Of a stretch of 64,000 bases of DNA, positions 34,748 to 44,190 are shown piece by piece. Position 1 is the first letter of the stretch. Each line of letters begins with the position of its first letter. The position numbers were made by a program, and so were the translations under genes. A model generated the notes under the pieces. That model was not told the DNA's origin. It made no database searches and was given only the letters and a program-made list of their open reading frames with translations. The stretch is from Spirosoma agri (lineage in GTDB: Bacteria; Bacteroidota; Bacteroidia; Cytophagales; Spirosomataceae), in NCBI RefSeq assembly GCF_010747415.1, contig NZ_JAAGNZ010000001.1, positions 2,852,001-2,916,000 of the forward strand, given 5' to 3'.

Positions 34748-35068
34748 ATGCGATACTTCACTCAAGATTCAACTGATTCTACCGGTAGCAGTTCCAGCAA
34801 AGTGCCATCGGTTATGGATAATGATCCAAACGCTGACGAAGAAGTGATTGATCAGCAAGCCGGCGACTTGTATCCGAAAGCGGTCGATCAACCAGACGAA
34901 CCGGCCAAAATTGTTCCCGATAAGCTTGCCGACTCCATCGCGTATGCGCTTGATGGCAGCGGCCCCGGTCCGACAAACGACACCCCCAACGTGTCCGGGC
35001 ACAAGGTCATCACCGAGGGGGTAACGGGTGCGGGATTAGATGAAGAAGAGGAAGCACTAAAGTCGTAA
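34748..35068 (+). CDS. Acidic hypothetical protein, probably disordered
   Basis: 106 residues rich in Asp, Glu, Pro, Gly and Ser, with no hydrophobic core, signal peptide or membrane helix; several short repeats of the D-x-x-D/E type (NDPNADEEVIDQQAG, KAVDQPDEPAKIVPDKL). A flexible or intrinsically disordered soluble protein is likely. No family recognised. It follows the CorC gene by 64 bp and ends at a strong bidirectional terminator. Confidence 0.7.
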   Translation: MRYFTQDSTDSTGSSSSKVPSVMDNDPNADEEVIDQQAGDLYPKAVDQPDEPAKIVPDKLADSIAYALDGSGPGPTNDTPNVSGHKVITEGVTGAGLDEEEEALKS

Positions 35069-35090
35069 TCAACACTATAGCGTTTACTAT

Positions 35091-35135
35091 AAACGGGATG
35101 GCCTGACTTTAGTGATAAGTCAGGCCATCCTGTTT
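35091..35135. terminator. Bidirectional terminator between convergent genes
   Basis: Fourteen-base-pair perfect stem GGATGGCCTGACTT with AAGTCAGGCCATCC (35096-35109, 35117-35130), flanked by AAAC and GTTT that also pair; serves the acidic protein gene (+) and the ABC exporter (-). Confidence 0.85.
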
Positions 35136-35150
35136 GTCGCTGTCCGTGCT

Positions 35151-36926
35151 TTACACGACTTCTTTGTACTGCATGCGGTACAAATTCGCGTAAAAACCTT
35201 CGCGTTGAAGCAACTCCTCATGGTTGCCCTGTTCAACGATCCGTCCTTTGTCGACAACGATGATATTGTGCGCTTTCTGGATCGTCGATAATCGGTGCGC
35301 AATGACGATGGCCGTACGACCTTTCATCAGCTTGTCGATGGCGTTCTGGATCATTTCTTCCGTCTCCGTATCGACAGAAGACGTGGCTTCATCGAGTACA
35401 ATAATTTTTGGGTCCTGGACCATTGCCCGCACGAACGAGATCAGTTGACGTTGACCGACGGACAGGGTAGAGCCCCGTTCCATGACGTTATAGTCGTAGC
35501 CACCCGGCAGCCGTTCGATAAACTCATGAACACCCACCAGTTTGGCGGCCTCCACCATTTTCTCGCGGCTGATGCGTTTGTCACCCAGCGTAATGTTATT
35601 TTCGATGGTATCCGAGAAGAGAAAAACATCCTGTAAGACAACACCGATGTTTCGGCGCAGATGACCCAGTTCGTAATCGTGAACGTCGACGCCATCGATT
35701 TTAATATCGCCTTTGTTGATGTCATAGAACCGACTCAGCAGGTTGATGATTGACGATTTACCCGCGCCCGTAGCACCAACGAAGGCAATGGTTTCGCCCG
35801 CATTGGCCCGGAACGAAATGTCGCGAAGTACCCAGTCTTCATTGTTGTAGGCAAACCAGACGTTATCAAATTCAACCTTGCCGTCGATAGTGGTTGGTGC
35901 GTAGTTGCCATTATTGATCGTAAACTCATCGCTGTCCAAAAGCTTGATAATCCGGTCGGTGCTCACGATTCCCATTTGAAGCGTATTGAAGCGGTCGGCC
36001 AGCATCCGGATCGGACGAAAAAACAAGTTGATGAACATGACAAAAGCCGTAACGGTCCCGAAGGTGATGTCAGCACTGATGATTTGCTTCGCGCCGTACC
36101 AGACCACGAGCCCAACGGCCACGGCGGAGATAATATCGGCAACGGGGTAATAAACAGAGTAGTACCAAATCGAGCGAATGTTTGCCGCCCGATGCTCATC
36201 ATTGATGCTACGAAATTTCTCTGCTTCAATTTTTTCGCTGCCGAAAATCTGGACGATGTTCATCCCCGTAATGTGCTCCTGTACAAACGAATTCAGGTTA
36301 GCAACGGCGGTCCGAACCTCATTGAAGGAAGTCTTGATTTTTTCCTTGAAGATGTACGTACTGATCAGCATCAGCGGGATGGTCGACAGGCTGATTGCTG
36401 CCAGCCGCCAGTCGGTATAGAACATCACACCAATAATCAGGACCAGTTGCAGAATATCGCCCGCAATGGCGGCCATGCCCTCACTGAATACATCGGCCAG
36501 TGTTTCAACGTCTGAGATTGAACGGGTTACCAGACGACCGATAGGCGTATTGTCGAAGAACTTTAGCCGTAGCTGAAGAATCTTTCGATAGAGCTGTACC
36601 CGAATGTCGCGGATGATGTATTGCCCCAGCCAACCGGAAAGGTACGTGTTGGAAAATTGAACGAGCGCCTGTACGACCAGCACGCCGATCATGAGGACCA
36701 GCATCAGCGTCAGGCGTTGATAATCACCCGCCGAAATCACGTTGTCGATCGTATAGCGTATCAGTAGCGGTGCTAAGGGAGCCAGACAGGCCGACAGCAA
36801 GATAACACCAATCAGAAGATAGAAACGGCTTTGGTAAGGCTTAACAAACGAGTATAGCCGACGTAGAATGGCCAGATCGAAAATCCGGCCGGCCGACGAA
36901 TCGGCACTTTTCTGTTCTTGGTTCAC
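35151..36926 (-). CDS. MsbA-like ABC exporter (fused membrane and ATPase domains)
   Basis: 591 residues from GTG at 36926. Six hydrophobic segments from LRRLYSFVKPYQSRFYLLIGVILLSACLAPLAPLLI onward, then an ATPase domain: Walker A AFVGATGAGKSS, Q-loop VLQDVFLFSDTI, signature TLSVGQRQL, Walker B IIVLDEATSSVD, H-loop AHRLST. Homodimeric lipid or drug exporter. The frame opens further upstream to a TTG at 37061, but TATCTTGG (minus strand, 37061-37068) is a promoter candidate there, and the family begins near the GTG, so I prefer 36926. Confidence 0.92.
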   Translation of the reverse strand: MNQEQKSADSSAGRIFDLAILRRLYSFVKPYQSRFYLLIGVILLSACLAPLAPLLIRYTIDNVISAGDYQRLTLMLVLMIGVLVVQALVQFSNTYLSGWLGQYIIRDIRVQLYRKILQLRLKFFDNTPIGRLVTRSISDVETLADVFSEGMAAIAGDILQLVLIIGVMFYTDWRLAAISLSTIPLMLISTYIFKEKIKTSFNEVRTAVANLNSFVQEHITGMNIVQIFGSEKIEAEKFRSINDEHRAANIRSIWYYSVYYPVADIISAVAVGLVVWYGAKQIISADITFGTVTAFVMFINLFFRPIRMLADRFNTLQMGIVSTDRIIKLLDSDEFTINNGNYAPTTIDGKVEFDNVWFAYNNEDWVLRDISFRANAGETIAFVGATGAGKSSIINLLSRFYDINKGDIKIDGVDVHDYELGHLRRNIGVVLQDVFLFSDTIENNITLGDKRISREKMVEAAKLVGVHEFIERLPGGYDYNVMERGSTLSVGQRQLISFVRAMVQDPKIIVLDEATSSVDTETEEMIQNAIDKLMKGRTAIVIAHRLSTIQKAHNIIVVDKGRIVEQGNHEELLQREGFYANLYRMQYKEVV

Positions 36927-37100
36927 GGACAATAAAATGGCGAGTTTAATCAGGTAACAGTGTTTCGCCGTCGAACGTTTCAGCCAGAAATGGAATTCAC
37001 GCTGGTTATTTAACCCCTCGAACGTATACAGAACTAACCGAATACGCTTATTTTTGGCCAAGATAGCGCCGAAAAGAAAGGGGGAAGCTATTTATGCGAT

Positions 37101-38357
37101 ATGACAATGAAACGGCGTACGTTTGCCCGGTTGGTTGCTGCACTGCCGGTGAGTTTACAGGCAGGACGGGTGGCGGCAACTGATTCGACACTAGTAGCCG
37201 TTACCGGCGCTACTGACGATGACCGGGCCTACTGGCTACGCACCCTGCTGAAAGTGGCCGAACCGGTATTGACGGCCCTGGCCCAGAATCGGTTAAAAAT
37301 GGATATGCCCGTCGAATCCGTACCTGGCCAGCAGGAGGGACGTCTGGCTGTATCCCATCTGGAAGCACTCGGTCGAACGGTAGCCGGACTGGCTCCGTGG
37401 CTTCAGCTGGAGGTCGAAGATACGCCGGAGGGACGAACGCGGCAACGCTATTTCGACCTTACCTGGAAAAGCATTGCCAATGCCGTTAACCCGCAGGCAC
37501 CCGATTACCTGAATTTTACGAAAGGGGGCCAACCGCTGGTTGATGCGGCTTTTCTGGCCCACGGCCTGCTTCGGGCTCCTAAGTTGTGGAGTGCGCTGAG
37601 TGCTGAAGAACAAACCAATCTGGTCAAAGCCTTGCAGGCGACTCGGTCCATTAAACCGGGTTACAGCAACTGGCTTCTGTTCAGCGCGATGGTTGAAGCA
37701 GCTTTATTGAAATTTACGGGTTCGGGCGACGAGCTACGAATGGATTATGCGATCCGACAGCACCAGGCCTGGTATAAAGGGGACGGGGTCTACGGCGACG
37801 GGCCTGATTTTCACTGGGATTACTACAACAGTTACGTGATCCAGCCGATGCTGCTGGATGTCGTGAGAACACTGGTTGAGGCCAAAAAAGCGGATCAAAA
37901 TCTGTATGAACCGCTGTTGGTTCGTGCTCAGCGCTATGGTATAGTGCAGGAGCGGTTAATCAATCCGGATGGTTCCTTTGCGGCATTCGGGCGGTCGCTG
38001 GCGTATCGATGTGGCGCTTTTCAGCTGCTATCGCAACTGACGTTGCAGAACAACCTTCCATCTGATCTGTCGCCCGGTCAGGTTCGGGCGGCACTAACGG
38101 CGGTCATTCACCGGACGATGGACGTTTCCGGAACATTCGACCCGAAAGGATGGCTACAGATTGGGCTCTGCGGTCATCAGCCCAGTATTGGTGAAACCTA
38201 CATTTCGACCGGGAGTCTGTACTTATGTTCGGTGGCGTTTCTGCCGCTGGGTTTACCCGCAACAGACCCGTTCTGGCTGGCAACGGGCGAAGACTGGACG
38301 TCTAAAAAAATCTGGTCAGGCCAGGACGTGAAAACAGACCATGCTATTAAGGGGTAA
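37101..38357 (+). CDS. DUF2264 family protein with Tat-like signal
   Basis: 418 residues. The N-terminus MTMKRRTFARLVAALPVSL has a twin arginine followed by a hydrophobic stretch, so export through Tat is possible. The rest matches DUF2264 (YWLRTLLKVAEPVLTALAQ, DYLNFTKGGQPLVDAAFLAHGLLRAPKLW, WYKGDGVYGDGPDFHWDYYNSYVIQPML), an alpha/alpha-barrel family associated with polysaccharide breakdown. The D-G-x-Y-G-D-G-x-x-F-H-W motif is probably functional. Substrate not known; it stands alone, with no SusCD genes nearby. Confidence 0.88.
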   Translation: MTMKRRTFARLVAALPVSLQAGRVAATDSTLVAVTGATDDDRAYWLRTLLKVAEPVLTALAQNRLKMDMPVESVPGQQEGRLAVSHLEALGRTVAGLAPWLQLEVEDTPEGRTRQRYFDLTWKSIANAVNPQAPDYLNFTKGGQPLVDAAFLAHGLLRAPKLWSALSAEEQTNLVKALQATRSIKPGYSNWLLFSAMVEAALLKFTGSGDELRMDYAIRQHQAWYKGDGVYGDGPDFHWDYYNSYVIQPMLLDVVRTLVEAKKADQNLYEPLLVRAQRYGIVQERLINPDGSFAAFGRSLAYRCGAFQLLSQLTLQNNLPSDLSPGQVRAALTAVIHRTMDVSGTFDPKGWLQIGLCGHQPSIGETYISTGSLYLCSVAFLPLGLPATDPFWLATGEDWTSKKIWSGQDVKTDHAIKG

Positions 38358-38358
38358 C

Positions 38359-38859
38359 TTATTTACGCAAGCGAAGGACGTTCGTTAATTGAACAAAGGA
38401 TGAAACGATGTCGACAATGTTCTGATTGTCATTCCGCATAATCAGCGTTATGAGAAATTGCTTATCCAAAGCTAAATAGGTAACGCTGTCTTCCAGTTTG
38501 AAGTAGTTACCATCGCTATTTTCGCTGAACCAGGACGAGAACTTTCGAAAACGGGCCAATTGTCTACCATCTGCCGTATCACAAGTGAAGAAAACAATGC
38601 GCGACGGGTCTTTCTCAATGAAATTTTGAAGAATAGCCGTTACTGTAGCGCCTATTTTAGGATCCGTGAAATAGGCTGGTGGGCTTTTCTCGAGCCTAAG
38701 AAAAACTTCGAAGGTGCTATCTGAAAAGATAAAATCGCTTCTATTAAAGAATGGTTGTTCTACAAATGACACAGAATAGGTTCTGCCATCATCGGTAACA
38801 AAAACGTAATCATCGTCTAGCTTGAACGGAGTATACCTATCAGAAAGCGGGTTTGGCAT
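38359..38859 (-). CDS. DUF6169 family protein
   Basis: 166-residue soluble protein with aromatic-rich beta-type segments (YVFVTDDGRTYSVSFVEQPFFNRSDFIFS, FFTCDTADGRQLARFRKFSSWF) resembling DUF6169, a Bacteroidota family of unknown function. Its ATG (38859) lies inside the end of the 52-residue ORF upstream (20-nt overlap). The stop is one base from the convergent DUF2264 stop. The stretch is visibly more A+T-rich than its neighbours, which suggests transfer. Family assignment from memory of sequence character, moderate confidence. Confidence 0.7.
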   Translation of the reverse strand: MPNPLSDRYTPFKLDDDYVFVTDDGRTYSVSFVEQPFFNRSDFIFSDSTFEVFLRLEKSPPAYFTDPKIGATVTAILQNFIEKDPSRIVFFTCDTADGRQLARFRKFSSWFSENSDGNYFKLEDSVTYLALDKQFLITLIMRNDNQNIVDIVSSFVQLTNVLRLRK

Positions 38860-38998
38860 GCTTCAGCAGTTTCTTTATTTTTCCTGACTCACAGTCTTTC
38901 TCGAACTGTAGCTGTGTCTTTTTTTTGTACTCCTGCCGTTCCAGAAGCCAAGCAACCATTGCCTCGGGCGTTAATTCCTTCTTTTGTTGGACTTCCAT
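38840..38998 (-). CDS. 52-residue charged helical protein, first gene of the DUF6169 pair
   Basis: ORF from ATG at 38998 to TGA at 38840: MEVQQKKELTPEAMVAWLLE, then RQEYKKKTQLQFEKDCESGK and a basic end KKLLKHAKPAF. Almost all residues favour helix, with alternating lysine and glutamate/glutamine, no membrane segment. A well-formed promoter (TTG-N20-TATATTTG) ends about 20 nt upstream. Reading frames overlap the DUF6169 start, so the two are probably translated in tandem. No family recognised. Confidence 0.7.
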   Translation of the reverse strand: MEVQQKKELTPEAMVAWLLERQEYKKKTQLQFEKDCESGKIKKLLKHAKPAF

Positions 38999-39017
38999 AA
39001 CTATCGTGTATTTAAGT

Positions 39018-39048
39018 CAAATATATTGTTTTGCAACTAACTACACAA
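39018..39048 (-). promoter_or_regulatory. Promoter of the 52-residue/DUF6169 pair
   Basis: On the minus strand, TTG (39048-39046), 20-nt spacer and TATATTTG (39025-39018): a full match to the Bacteroidota primary-sigma pattern and the best promoter in the window. The ATG lies 19 nt beyond. Confidence 0.7.
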
Positions 39049-39129
39049 CGAACGGTGATGCGGAACTAGTTCAGCAGAAAGCCGGATACGTAATTGCACC
39101 CGGCTTTTAAGTAGCTGCGCTGGAGCCGG

Positions 39130-41196
39130 TTACGACACGGTTCCGCCGTTCCAGACCGAATCGGGGGGAGCGATCAGGGCTAGTTTGCCGTCGCGGTCTT
39201 CGGCCATCAGGATCATACCCTGCGACTCGAAACCCATCATCTTGCGCGGGGCCAGATTCGCCAGGAACGTTACCTGTTTGCCAATGATCTCTTCGGGTGT
39301 AAAATGTTTGGCAATGCCGCTCAGAATCTGACGGCCACCCAAGCCGTCGTCTACTTTCAATTTTAGTAGTTTATCACTCTTGGGTACTCGTTCCGCTTCA
39401 GTTATGGTGCCGATCCGGATGTCCATTTTGGCAAAATCGTCGTAGGTAATTTCAGTCCGGAGAGCCGGTACCGTCTTCGTTTCTAATTCATTCATGCGTT
39501 TGGCATTCAGTAATTTCTGAACCTGTTTGTTAATTTCATCGTCTTCAATTTTAGCGAACAGCAGGTCTCCCGGACCAGCGGGGGCTTTGCCTAAAGCGTG
39601 GCCTTCAACGAGCAGGTCAGCACGACCCGCGTTCGTCCAGTTGAACGACTCGGTGATATTGAGCTGGTTTCTTAGTTTTTCCGACGTGAAGGGCAGAAAA
39701 GGTTCGCAGACGATACTTAGATTCGCCGAGATTTGCAGGGCGATGTTCAGAATCGTGTTTGTCCGTAACTGGTCGGTTTTGACGACTTTCCACGGCTCGG
39801 TTTCGGCCAGATACTTATTGCCCAGACGGGCCAAATCCATCAAATGGCCCAATGCTTCACGGAATTTATAGTTGGCAATCGCCTGACCAATGCGGTCGGG
39901 AAACTGAGCCAGTTCGTCCAATACCTGCTGATCGTAATCAGTCAGCCCGTAACTAGGAGGGACGTTTCCGTCACAGAATTTATGCGTCAGCACAACGGCC
40001 CGGTTCACGAAATTGCCAAATACAGCGACGAGTTCGTTGTTGTTCCGCGATTGGAAATCTTTCCACGTAAATTCACTGTCTTTGGTTTCGGGCGCATTGG
40101 CCGCCAGAACGTACCGTAACACATCCTGCTTATCGGGCAATTCCTCCAGATACTCATGGAGCCAGACGGCCCAGTTGCGCGATGTGCTGATTTTGTTGCC
40201 TTCGAGGTTCATGAATTCGTTGGCGGGCACGTTATCGGCCAGAATGTAGCTCCCTTCGGCCATCAGCATGGCCGGGAAAATAATGCAGTGGAAGACGATG
40301 TTGTCTTTGCCGATGAAGTGAACGAGCTTGGTGTCTTTATCGCGCCAGTACAGTTCCCAGTCGCGTCCCTGTTGCTCGGCCCATTCCTTGGTCATCGAGA
40401 TGTAGCCAATGGGCGCGTCGAACCAGACATACAGGACTTTACCATCCGCATTGGGTAGGGGGACTTTGATGCCCCAATCGAGATCGCGGGTCATGGCGCG
40501 GGGACGTAGCCCTTCTTTCAGCCACGACTGACATTGCCCGAATACGTTCGTTTTCCACTCGGTATGGCTGTTCACGTATTCTTCGATCTTCGGCTGCATC
40601 CGGTCGAGCGGAAGAAACCAGTTCTTGGTAGCCCGCATGACGGGTTTTGAACCCGATAGCGTCGAGTGGGGTTCGATGAGTTCGGTGGGGCTGAGGGCAG
40701 TGCCGCAGCGTTCGCACTGGTCACCGTAGGCGTTGGGATTGCCGCAGACCGGACACGTGCCGACGATATAGCGATCGGCCAGAAACTGCCCGGCTACTTC
40801 GTCAAAGTATTGTTCGGTAACCTCTTCGTCAAAATCGCCTTTGTCGTAGAGGTTCGTGAAAAACTCCTGCGACGTTTCGTGATGAATCGGATTCGAAGTG
40901 CGCGAGTAGATATCGAACGAAATGCCGAAGTCGCTGAATGCCTGCTTGATCTGACCGTAATATTTGTCGACGACCTCCTTAGGCGTGATTCCTTCTTTTT
41001 TGGCTTTGATCGTGATGGGGACACCGTGCTCATCGGTGCCACTGATGAAGGCTACATCCTTGCCCGTTGAGCGCAGGTAGCGCACGTAGATATCGGCGGG
41101 CAGGTAACAACCGGCAATGTGGCCGATGTGAATCGGCCCGTTGGCGTAGATGAGGGCCGCCGTAACGGTATAGCGTTGTGGGTTTTCGATAGACAT
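39130..41196 (-). CDS. metG: Methionyl-tRNA synthetase
   Basis: Charges tRNA(Met) with methionine. From ATG at 41196: catalytic HIGH motif as HIGHI in [16 protein letters not shown], the zinc-binding knuckle [18 protein letters not shown], the second signature as KISTS in [15 protein letters not shown] (in place of KMSKS), and a C-terminal tRNA-binding EMAPII-like domain ([28 protein letters not shown] to [12 protein letters not shown]). 688 residues, matching the long dimeric form. The frame extends to 41385, but that part is promoter leader; TAATTTTG lies at 41299-41306. Confidence 0.97.
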   Translation of the reverse strand: MSIENPQRYTVTAALIYANGPIHIGHIAGCYLPADIYVRYLRSTGKDVAFISGTDEHGVPITIKAKKEGITPKEVVDKYYGQIKQAFSDFGISFDIYSRTSNPIHHETSQEFFTNLYDKGDFDEEVTEQYFDEVAGQFLADRYIVGTCPVCGNPNAYGDQCERCGTALSPTELIEPHSTLSGSKPVMRATKNWFLPLDRMQPKIEEYVNSHTEWKTNVFGQCQSWLKEGLRPRAMTRDLDWGIKVPLPNADGKVLYVWFDAPIGYISMTKEWAEQQGRDWELYWRDKDTKLVHFIGKDNIVFHCIIFPAMLMAEGSYILADNVPANEFMNLEGNKISTSRNWAVWLHEYLEELPDKQDVLRYVLAANAPETKDSEFTWKDFQSRNNNELVAVFGNFVNRAVVLTHKFCDGNVPPSYGLTDYDQQVLDELAQFPDRIGQAIANYKFREALGHLMDLARLGNKYLAETEPWKVVKTDQLRTNTILNIALQISANLSIVCEPFLPFTSEKLRNQLNITESFNWTNAGRADLLVEGHALGKAPAGPGDLLFAKIEDDEINKQVQKLLNAKRMNELETKTVPALRTEITYDDFAKMDIRIGTITEAERVPKSDKLLKLKVDDGLGGRQILSGIAKHFTPEEIIGKQVTFLANLAPRKMMGFESQGMILMAEDRDGKLALIAPPDSVWNGGTVS

Positions 41197-41559
41197 GGAA
41201 TCGAGTTTGTTGTTGGTGGGCCGCCGATGCGGTGGCTTATTGTTTCTGGGATTCGGGTTTGACCGCGCCCTAAAAACCACGAACAGCTTATTTGACCGCA
41301 AAATTAGCAATTCAAGCCCGAACCTTGTTATGTTTACGAAAAGAGAGACAAGCCGGGTTACTATGGAGAACAACGCGCCAAACACAAATAATTTCCTGAA
41401 CTGGGTCGAAATTAACCCTGTTATGTTAATTATAACCCGAATGTATTCGATCCGATGCTAATGAGGTGTAAACGATATAACGTGTCGAACATGCTGACGA
41501 TCATGGTAGCAGACACACCCGGCAGGCTCCCGGCTTTCAAACGCTTGAACGAATTTTGA
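41197..41559. other. Divergent intergenic region metG / SDR
   Basis: 363 bp without a supported gene. It holds the likely metG promoter, a perfect minus-strand -7 box TAATTTTG at 41299-41306 (about 103 nt before the metG ATG). Apparent ORFs across it in both strands have no family character. No clear box for the plus-strand SDR gene was seen. Confidence 0.55.
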
Positions 41560-42573
41560 ATGGCATCATCATTACGTAATCCGGTTTTCATTACCGGCGC
41601 GACTGGTTTTATTGGCTCACACATCGCCCGTCGGTATCTGGCTGAGGGTCAACCGGTTTCGGCTCTGAAACGCCCCGACAGTGGGTATGGTATGGCCGCC
41701 GATGTCGCCGACCAGATTACCTGGTACGCAGGCGACATTCTGGATATTCCATCGCTCGAAGCCGCCATTCACCCCCAAACCGATGTCATTCATGCTGCGG
41801 CTATTGTGTCGTTCGTGCCAAAGGACCGTGACCAGATGGAGCGCATTAACGTCGAAGGAACGGCTAATGTGGTGAATGTCTGCCTGAACGCGGGTGTTCG
41901 AAAACTGGGCTTCGTTAGTTCGGTGGCGGCTATCGGGCGTCCGGTTTCGAAGGGAGGAAAAACCAGTGACTTGATCCATGTCGATGAAACGCAGAAGTGG
42001 GAAGAATCACCGAATAATTCGACCTACGCCAAAACCAAGTACCGCGCAGAATTGGAAGTATGGCGCGGTGTCGCCGAAGGACTTAACGCGGTGATGGTCA
42101 ACCCGTCCATCGTGCTCGGGGCCGGTGACTGGAATCGGAGCAGCCTGCAACTCATCAAGTACGTGCACGATGAACGTCCGTTTTACCCGGCGGGGCTGGT
42201 GAACTACGTAGACGTGCTCGATGTGACCGATGCGCTGGTTAGTCTGATGCAGGCTGAGGTGACGGCCCGGCGGTTCATCCTGAATGGGGGCACCATTCCG
42301 TACCGTTCCTTGTTAGAACAGATAGCAGCCGAACTAGGCAAACGGCCACCAACGAAGCGGGTGTCGCCAACACTAACCCGATTACTCTGGCCGTTGGAGG
42401 CCATTCGAGCACGGGTTTTAGGAAAACAACCGCTTATCACCAGGGAGACGGCCCGTTCGTCGAGTTCGATGTATGCGTATGATGGACTACAAATTAAGCA
42501 GGTGCTTGGTTTTCAGTACCGACCATTGAGTAAGACACTGAAACGCGTGGCAGACGCGTTTCAACAGACCTAA
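41560..42573 (+). CDS. NAD(P)-dependent epimerase/reductase, extended SDR
   Basis: 337 residues. Nucleotide-binding TGATGFIGSHIARRYLAEG at the N-terminus, HAAAIVSF, the catalytic YAKTKYRAE (YxxxK) and MVNPSIVLGAGDW are typical of dihydroflavonol 4-reductase/sugar epimerase-like extended SDRs. C-terminal substrate domain (ILNGGTIPYRSLLEQIAAELGKRPPTKRV). Substrate cannot be assigned. It starts with MASSLRNPVFITG at ATG 41560, a few bases after an upstream ORF-free region. Confidence 0.88.
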   Translation: MASSLRNPVFITGATGFIGSHIARRYLAEGQPVSALKRPDSGYGMAADVADQITWYAGDILDIPSLEAAIHPQTDVIHAAAIVSFVPKDRDQMERINVEGTANVVNVCLNAGVRKLGFVSSVAAIGRPVSKGGKTSDLIHVDETQKWEESPNNSTYAKTKYRAELEVWRGVAEGLNAVMVNPSIVLGAGDWNRSSLQLIKYVHDERPFYPAGLVNYVDVLDVTDALVSLMQAEVTARRFILNGGTIPYRSLLEQIAAELGKRPPTKRVSPTLTRLLWPLEAIRARVLGKQPLITRETARSSSSMYAYDGLQIKQVLGFQYRPLSKTLKRVADAFQQT

Positions 42574-42732
42574 ACGGGATCAGGAAGGGCCGTTTGATGC
42601 TGCTCGAACGGTTCTAAAATTTTCAGGTTTGGGATTGGAGTTCTGCTTTTTTGAGTTTATATTTCACTGCCAAAGGATAAATCGCACCATTGGTGCGGCC
42701 CCTATCCGCCCAACATTTTTGAAGGCAATAGC

Positions 42733-44136
42733 ATGGAGCAAGAGTTCGAAGAACGAGAAGGCGATATTAAAGAATCAATCCGGCGTTTTGAGCAAATGCT
42801 GGATCAGCAGCAAAGCCAGTTTTTCGACCTGGACGTCTATGAACAAATGGTTGAGCATTACCTTAATCATGGTGATTTAGACAAGGCGCTTAAAGCCGCC
42901 GAATCCGGTCTGGAAAACTTCCCGTATGCGCTGGAACTTATGCTCGACAAAGCCCAGATTCTGGCGAATTTTCAACGATTTGATGAGTCGCTGGAATTAC
43001 TGGAACGGGCTTCATTATTTAATCCGGGTGACCTTGACGTGCCGTTTATGCAGGGGTCTGTACTGAATATGGCCGGTCGCTACGAAGAATCGATACACGT
43101 GCTGGAAGAGTTACTCGACCGGGCCGAAGAAAAAGAAGACATTTTATTTCAGTTAGGGCAAAGCTACCAGAACTGGGGCAAATATGACGAAGCGATCACG
43201 CAGTACAAAAAGTCGATTGCGCTGAATATCAACAACGAAAACGCGCTGTACGAGCTGGCATTCTGCCTGGATGTGACGGGGGAGCTGGAGAATAGCCTCA
43301 CGTATTACCAGCAGTTGATCGACAAGGATCCTTATTCGTACAATGCCTGGTACAACATCGGGATCGCCTACAGTAAGCTGGCCCGATACGCCGAAGCGGC
43401 TGAAGCGTACGATTATGCGATCATCATCAAAGATGATTTCGCGTCCGCTCATTTCAATCTGGGCAACACATACATGAATCTGGGGTTATTCGAGAAAGCG
43501 GAAGTCTGCTATCGGGAAACGCTGAAGTACGAAGAAGCGACGGCTGATACGTATTGCCACCTCGGGGCCAGCCTCGAAAAGCAGGATCGTCTGCCCGAAG
43601 CCATCAAGGAATACCGCGAAGCGATCAAACTGGACAACCTGTGGGACGAAGCCTGGTATGGCATTGGTGTTTGCCTGAGCGAATCGGGGAAGTGGTACGA
43701 AGCGCTGCAATTTCTGCAAAAAGCCGTTAAGCTGAGCGATCAGAACGGAGAGTATTATCTCGCGTTGGCTGAAACGGAGTATAAAATCGGCAATGTGCTG
43801 TCGAGCATTGAAGCCTTCGAAAAAGCCGCCGAGGTAGATGCCGAAAACCCGGATGTGTACCTGACCTGGTCACTGGTGCCGTTCGATCAGGGCGACTTTC
43901 TGAAAGCAAACGAGATCATTCAGTCGGGCATTGACGACATGCCGAAAGAAGCCGATCTGTATTACCGGTCGGCAGTGTATCTGATTCACGCAGGCTACTA
44001 TCGGGAGTCGTTGCTGCAACTGGAAGCTGCCTTATCGCTCGATTACGATGCGCACGTTCAATTGTTTGAGTTCTTCCCCGAGTTGGAAAAACAAAAAGCG
44101 CTTTACAAGATCATTCAGCAGTACAAAAAAGAATAG
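42733..44136 (+). CDS. Tetratricopeptide-repeat protein
   Basis: 467 residues made of at least a dozen TPR-type helix pairs (for example YNIGIAYSKLARYAEAAEAYDYAIIIKDD and LGNTYMNLGLFEKAEVCYRETLKYEEA), following an acidic N-terminus (EQEFEEREGDIKESIRRFEQM). No signal peptide or membrane segment, so a cytoplasmic scaffold is likely. Such proteins organise complexes through the concave face; the partner is unknown. A strong terminator follows. Confidence 0.9.
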   Translation: MEQEFEEREGDIKESIRRFEQMLDQQQSQFFDLDVYEQMVEHYLNHGDLDKALKAAESGLENFPYALELMLDKAQILANFQRFDESLELLERASLFNPGDLDVPFMQGSVLNMAGRYEESIHVLEELLDRAEEKEDILFQLGQSYQNWGKYDEAITQYKKSIALNINNENALYELAFCLDVTGELENSLTYYQQLIDKDPYSYNAWYNIGIAYSKLARYAEAAEAYDYAIIIKDDFASAHFNLGNTYMNLGLFEKAEVCYRETLKYEEATADTYCHLGASLEKQDRLPEAIKEYREAIKLDNLWDEAWYGIGVCLSESGKWYEALQFLQKAVKLSDQNGEYYLALAETEYKIGNVLSSIEAFEKAAEVDAENPDVYLTWSLVPFDQGDFLKANEIIQSGIDDMPKEADLYYRSAVYLIHAGYYRESLLQLEAALSLDYDAHVQLFEFFPELEKQKALYKIIQQYKKE

Positions 44137-44151
44137 GTACGGTACTGTCAC

Positions 44152-44188
44152 AAAAAAGGGCCTTTCCTATTATGGAGGGCCCTTTTTT
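44152..44188. terminator. Bidirectional terminator after the TPR gene
   Basis: Perfect 11-bp stem AAAAAAGGGCC with GGCCCTTTTTT (44152-44162 with 44178-44188), between convergent stops at 44136 and 44191. Confidence 0.92.
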
Positions 44189-44190
44189 GT

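Noticed and set aside
37061-37100. Upstream start (TTG 37061) for the MsbA-like exporter
   Set aside because: A -7-like TATCTTGG coincides with it, and the added 45 residues have no family character; GTG at 36926 fits the family better.
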